DNA of 5,568 nucleotides, from contig CAUHBW010000271.1 in the NCBI GenBank assembly GCA_959604115.1, positions 1-5,568 of the forward strand, read 5' to 3'. Positions 5,548-5,568 of the stretch are shown here, in pieces. The notes under the pieces were generated by a model, which was not told the DNA's origin, searched no databases, and saw nothing but the letters and a program-made list of their open reading frames with translations. Position numbers and translations under genes: made by a program. Every line of letters begins with the position of its first letter. Positions within the stretch are counted from its first letter, which is position 1. The DNA comes from an uncultured Bilophila sp. (lineage in GTDB: Bacteria > Desulfobacterota > Desulfovibrionia > Desulfovibrionales > Desulfovibrionaceae).

Positions 5548-5559
5548 TGATATTCTTGA
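5548..5559 (+). repeat. TGATATTC repeat, copy 3, next to a -10-like box
   Basis: TGATATTCTTGA starts on the last base of TATACT (5543-5548), a good -10 match whose -35 is poor. This may be the control region of a gene that starts beyond the right edge. Confidence 0.35.
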
Positions 5560-5568
5560 TTTGATCCG

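Larger units (their letters stand above)
5277..5568. other. Intergenic control region, no convincing gene
   Basis: This AT-richer stretch right of the marR-family promoter has no ORF with a ribosome site. Two weak frames exist: an ATG at 5477 whose frame stays open to the window end (30 codons, no Shine-Dalgarno), and a 20-codon frame at 5502-5564 with a hydrophobic C-terminal half. It holds repeat copies 2 and 3 and the half-site ATGAATCA at 5373. Confidence 0.5.

Noticed and set aside
5477..5568. Partial plus-strand CDS open to the window end, and a 20-codon hydrophobic frame at 5502-5564
   Set aside because: Neither has a Shine-Dalgarno sequence; 20-30 open codons in AT-rich DNA are expected by chance.
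1..5568. CRISPR array, insertion sequence or toxin-antitoxin pair
   Set aside because: No regularly spaced repeats, no transposase or terminal inverted repeats, and no recognisable two-gene small module were found on either strand.

Overview
The window looks like a high-GC chromosomal segment from a sulfate-reducing member of the Desulfovibrionaceae (Desulfovibrio or a close relative). The main reason is an exported di-haem protein that matches split-Soret cytochrome c, a family known chiefly from that group. Species cannot be fixed from sequence alone.

Left part (1-3863): three intact, GC-rich plus-strand genes, two of them followed by clear intrinsic terminators. They are argH (79-1467, argininosuccinate lyase, last step of arginine synthesis), the split-Soret cytochrome c gene (1831-2673, Tat-type signal, two CxxCH haem sites at the C-terminus) and a ThiI-like PP-loop ATPase with a C-terminal NFACT-R-like RNA-binding region (2790-3863, probable RNA thiolation). 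Each appears to be its own transcription unit. The interval 1554-1830 ahead of the cytochrome gene holds a long inverted repeat and two stem-loops, so the cytochrome is probably regulated.

Middle (3864-4542): an intergenic stretch carrying a complete tRNA-Arg gene with anticodon CCT and encoded CCA (4156-4232), its own promoter, and a strong hairpin terminator that could work in both directions. A minus-strand terminator at 3944-3968 lies just beyond a possible 41-codon minus-strand ORF (4000-4125) whose reality is uncertain.

Right part (4471-5568): a minus-strand MarR-family regulator (4543-5103) with its own terminator and a near-consensus promoter at 5249-5276. Base composition falls sharply to the right of the tRNA (27 G+C in 60 bases at 4681-4740, against strongly GC-rich argH), so the tRNA may mark the edge of acquired DNA. 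The regulator's upstream region has three copies of the octamer TGATATTC, and a perfect 16-bp palindrome covers its stop codon. The last ~290 bases hold no convincing gene and probably contain control DNA for a gene beyond the right edge.

No complete novel multi-gene system is visible. The best leads are the ThiI/NFACT-R thiolation enzyme with its Cys triad, the cytochrome leader, and the regulator's repeat-rich surroundings.
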